DNA of 9,887 bases from Thiomonas sp. (lineage in GTDB: Bacteria > Pseudomonadota > Gammaproteobacteria > Burkholderiales > Burkholderiaceae_C). Position numbers and translations under genes: made by a program. Location: NCBI GenBank assembly GCA_028706735.1, contig JAQTVS010000079.1, positions 1-9,887 on the forward strand, in the 5' to 3' direction. The notes below the pieces were generated by a model, which saw only the letters and a program-made list of their open reading frames with translations, ran no database searches and was not told where the DNA came from. Every line of letters starts with the position of its first letter. Position 1 is the stretch's first letter. Of the stretch, positions 7,382-9,887 are shown one piece after another.

Positions 7382-9076
7382 ATGGATCTCCGCCGTTCGG
7401 TGCTCTGGGTGGTTTTCACCATGTCGATGATTTTTCTGTACAACTCCTGGCTGCGCTACAACGGCGAGACGGATTTGTTCGGAACGCCGCCAGCCCACCC
7501 CGCGCAAGTCGCCAGCGCGCCGACCAGCGCGGTGCCGCAGGCGGCGCCAAGCGCCGCAGCTCTGCCCGGAACGACATCGGCATCTGCGCCCCTGACGGCC
7601 CCGGCCACGACCGCGGCAGCGGAGCCTGCCGCGCAGCTCACGGCCATCCAGACCGACTTGATGGATGTGAAAATTTCCTCCCGCGGCGGCAATCTGGTGT
7701 ACGCGAAGCTGTTGAAGTATGAGAGCCGCAGCGAGCCCGGAAAGAACGTGGTGCTGTTCGATGATTCGGCCACCAATAAATACATGGCGCAGTCCGGGCT
7801 GATTGGCGGCGACTTCCCGAATCACGAAACCGAGATGACCGTGCTGCCCGGCCCGCGCACCATGGGCGACGCCAAGACGCTGCAGGTCAAGCTGGTTTCT
7901 CCCGACCTGGGCGGCGTGCGGCTGGAGCGCACCTACACCTTCACCCGTGACAGCTATGTGGTGGATGTGCGCAACACCATCACCAATACCAGCACGGCGC
8001 CGGTGAGCCCGCAGCTTTATATGCAGATCGTGCGTGACGCCAACATCCCGCCTGGCGACGAGTCGCACTTCTATCACACCTATACCGGCCCGGCTTATTA
8101 CGACAACGCCAACAAATTCCAGAAGTTCGAGTTCAAGGACCTGAAGACCAACGAGGCGCCGAAAAAGGCGGACAGTGGCTGGGTGGCCATGATTCAGCAT
8201 TACTTCGTGTCGGCCTGGGTGCCCGAGCCCTATAACGGCCCGCGCGATCTGTACACCCGCAAGCTGGGCGAGAACCTGTATGCGGTGGGGGTGATCCAGC
8301 CGCTTGCGCAAATTGCACCGGGCAAGAGCATCAACACCGACGCCAAGCTGTTTGTCGGCCCGGAACTGGAGAGCACGCTGGGCGCGCTCGCCCCCGGCCT
8401 TGAGCTGGTGAAGGACTACGGCTGGGTCACCATTCTGGCCAAGCCGATTTTCTGGCTGCTGGAGATGATCCACAAAGTGGTGCAGAACTGGGGCTGGTCC
8501 ATCATCGTGCTCACGCTGCTGATCAAGCTGGCGTTTTTCCCGCTGACGGCGGCGAGCTACAAGTCGATGGCGCGGATGAAGGCGGTGGGCCCGCGCATCA
8601 CCGCGCTGCGCGAAAGCTACAAGGGCGACCAGACGAAGATGAATCAGGCCATGGTCGAGCTTTACCGCAAGGAAAAGATCAACCCGCTGGGCGGCTGCCT
8701 GCCCATCGTCATCCAGATTCCGGTGTTCATCGCGCTGTACTGGGTGTTGTTGTCCAGCGTGGAGCTGCGCGGCGCACCGTGGATTCTGTGGATTCACGAC
8801 TTGTCGGCCAAGGATCCGTACTACATCCTGCCGGCCATCATGACGGCGACATCTTTCCTGCAGGTCAAGCTCAATCCGACACCGCCGGACCCGATGCAGG
8901 CGCGGCTGATGTGGATCATGCCGGCGGCGTTCTCCATCATGTTCTTCTTCTTCCCCGCCGGGCTGGTGTTGTATTGGTTGACCAACAACTCGACCTCGAT
9001 CGCGCAGCAATGGTTCATCAACAAGAAGATGGGTGTGGGCGTGCTGACTGACACCCCGGTCAAACCAGCCCAGTGA
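7382..9076 (+). CDS. yidC: Membrane protein insertase YidC (Oxa1 family)
   Basis: YidC inserts and folds inner-membrane proteins, alone or with SecYEG. The product is 564 residues (E. coli 548). It has an N-terminal membrane anchor (about 5-22, VLWVVFTMSMIFLY) and then an Ala/Pro-rich linker (about 37-85). The large periplasmic domain spans about 86-345. The conserved Oxa1 core follows, with membrane segments near 350-390, 437-460, 480-496 and 512-535. The groove charge equivalent to E. coli R366 appears to be K382 (LLIKLAFFPLT), a conservative change that I believe is normal in related bacteria. NPLGGCLPI at 434-442 and WIHDLSAKDPYYILP at 470-484 are family hallmarks. A TTG at 7376 is in frame, but the ATG at 7382 has AGGA 7 bp upstream and begins MDLRRSVL, as expected. 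It follows yidD and precedes mnmE. Confidence 0.98.
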   Translation: MDLRRSVLWVVFTMSMIFLYNSWLRYNGETDLFGTPPAHPAQVASAPTSAVPQAAPSAAALPGTTSASAPLTAPATTAAAEPAAQLTAIQTDLMDVKISSRGGNLVYAKLLKYESRSEPGKNVVLFDDSATNKYMAQSGLIGGDFPNHETEMTVLPGPRTMGDAKTLQVKLVSPDLGGVRLERTYTFTRDSYVVDVRNTITNTSTAPVSPQLYMQIVRDANIPPGDESHFYHTYTGPAYYDNANKFQKFEFKDLKTNEAPKKADSGWVAMIQHYFVSAWVPEPYNGPRDLYTRKLGENLYAVGVIQPLAQIAPGKSINTDAKLFVGPELESTLGALAPGLELVKDYGWVTILAKPIFWLLEMIHKVVQNWGWSIIVLTLLIKLAFFPLTAASYKSMARMKAVGPRITALRESYKGDQTKMNQAMVELYRKEKINPLGGCLPIVIQIPVFIALYWVLLSSVELRGAPWILWIHDLSAKDPYYILPAIMTATSFLQVKLNPTPPDPMQARLMWIMPAAFSIMFFFFPAGLVLYWLTNNSTSIAQQWFINKKMGVGVLTDTPVKPAQ

Positions 9077-9106
9077 GACGGGGTTGACGCACAGCGGCGC
9101 ACGGCC

Positions 9107-9887
9107 ATGAACGCACTGGCACAGGACGCCGATCCGGTGGTGGCCATTGCCACCGCGCCGGGGCGCGGCGCGGTGGGCATCGTGCGTGTGTCCGGCAAAT
9201 CGCTTGCCGCGCTGGCCTACGCCATTGCCGGGCGCGCGCTGAAACCGCGCCACGCCACCTATTTGCCATTCGAGGACGGTCAGGGCGGCCTGCTCGATCA
9301 GGGCCTAGCGCTGTTCTTTCCCGCGCCGCACTCCTATACCGGAGAAGATGTGCTGGAGTTGCAGATCCACGGCGGTCCCGTGGTGCTGCAACTGTTGTTG
9401 GCGCGCCTGCTGGACCTGGGCCGCGACATGCGGTTGCGCGTGGCGCAGCCCGGCGAATTCACCCGGCGCGCGTTTCTCAATGGCAAGCTCGATCTGGCCC
9501 AGGCGGAAAGCGTGGCCGACTTGATCGACGCCAGCACCGAAGCCGCAGCGCGCAGCGCCACGCGGGCGCTGGCAGGCGAGTTGTCGAAGGCGGTGCACGG
9601 ACTGGCGTCACAACTCGTCGAACTGCGTCTGTTGGTCGAGGCCACACTTGATTTTCCAGAGGAAGAGATCGATTTTTTGCGCCAGGCGCACGCCGCGCAA
9701 CGTCTGCAGGATCTGCAGCAGTCGTTACGACAGGTTCAAGCCAGAACGCGGCAAGGCGTGTTGCTGCGGGAAGGACTGCATGTCGTGCTGGCGGGCCAGC
9801 CCAATGTCGGCAAAAGCTCGCTGCTCAACGCCCTGGCCGGAGCGGAGCTGGCCATCGTCACCCCCATTGCCGGAACCACGCGCGACA
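9107..9887 (+). CDS. mnmE: tRNA modification GTPase MnmE (5' part, cut by window end)
   Basis: With MnmG (GidA), MnmE modifies the wobble uridine (U34) of certain tRNAs to the aminomethyl or carboxymethylaminomethyl form, using a formyl-tetrahydrofolate-derived group. The first 260 codons are present; the family is about 450-460 residues. The N-terminal folate-binding domain shows [14 protein letters not shown] at 17-30 and [20 protein letters not shown] at 115-134. The helical domain follows. The GTPase domain begins with the P-loop GQPNVGKSS at 230-238. The window stops just after the G2-type GTTRD at 256-260, so the later G motifs and the C-terminal catalytic cysteine are not visible. The ATG at 9107 has no strong ribosome-binding site but matches the family start. 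It lies 30 bp after yidC in the same direction. Confidence 0.96.
   Translation, partial: MNALAQDADPVVAIATAPGRGAVGIVRVSGKSLAALAYAIAGRALKPRHATYLPFEDGQGGLLDQGLALFFPAPHSYTGEDVLELQIHGGPVVLQLLLARLLDLGRDMRLRVAQPGEFTRRAFLNGKLDLAQAESVADLIDASTEAAARSATRALAGELSKAVHGLASQLVELRLLVEATLDFPEEEIDFLRQAHAAQRLQDLQQSLRQVQARTRQGVLLREGLHVVLAGQPNVGKSSLLNALAGAELAIVTPIAGTTRD

Noticed and set aside
7316..9253. 645-codon minus-strand open frame opposite yidC
   Set aside because: It spans yidC and the start of mnmE, is rich in H, R, G and Q as expected from antisense high-GC DNA, and shows no domain; YidC is unambiguous.

Overview
The window is a chromosomal replication-origin neighbourhood of a high-GC proteobacterium. 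The proteins and gene order look betaproteobacterial. A Thiomonas-like member of the Burkholderiales is my best guess, from general recognition rather than a search. Almost all of it is conserved housekeeping DNA. I see no CRISPR array, phage, toxin-antitoxin pair, defence island or obvious undescribed system.

Layout: positions 1-420 hold no convincing complete gene. They contain a long palindrome (core 121-154, wider dyad 115-160) and three tandem ~20-bp repeats (343-403) that end 10 bp from the gyrB stop and resemble an IS21-family insertion-sequence end. Minus-strand genes follow, in transcription order dnaA (5775-4339), dnaN (4095-2980) and gyrB (2904-421). recF is absent between dnaN and gyrB. 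Plus-strand genes diverge from dnaA: rpmH (6245-6379), rnpA (6435-6929), yidD (6926-7339), yidC (7382-9076) and the 5' part of mnmE (9107 to the window end).

The two spacers flanking dnaA are the most informative non-coding DNA. The dnaA-dnaN spacer (4096-4338) has a perfect DnaA box, two degenerate boxes in the same orientation, an AT-rich stretch, and a run of DnaA-trio-like triplets separated from the perfect box by a GC-rich linker. This looks like a basal unwinding module. The dnaA-rpmH spacer (5776-6244) has one perfect DnaA box flanked by two copies of the inverted repeat TTTTTGC-N4/5-GCAAAAA, a candidate rpmH promoter, and a hairpin followed by five T's just before the rpmH ribosome-binding site. 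Together they suggest a two-part origin split by dnaA, as known in Bacillus subtilis and Helicobacter; this is inference from sequence.

The minus-strand genes supply the initiator, the sliding clamp and the gyrase ATPase subunit. The plus-strand genes link ribosome and RNase P biogenesis (L34, RnpA), membrane protein insertion (YidD, YidC) and tRNA wobble modification (MnmE).
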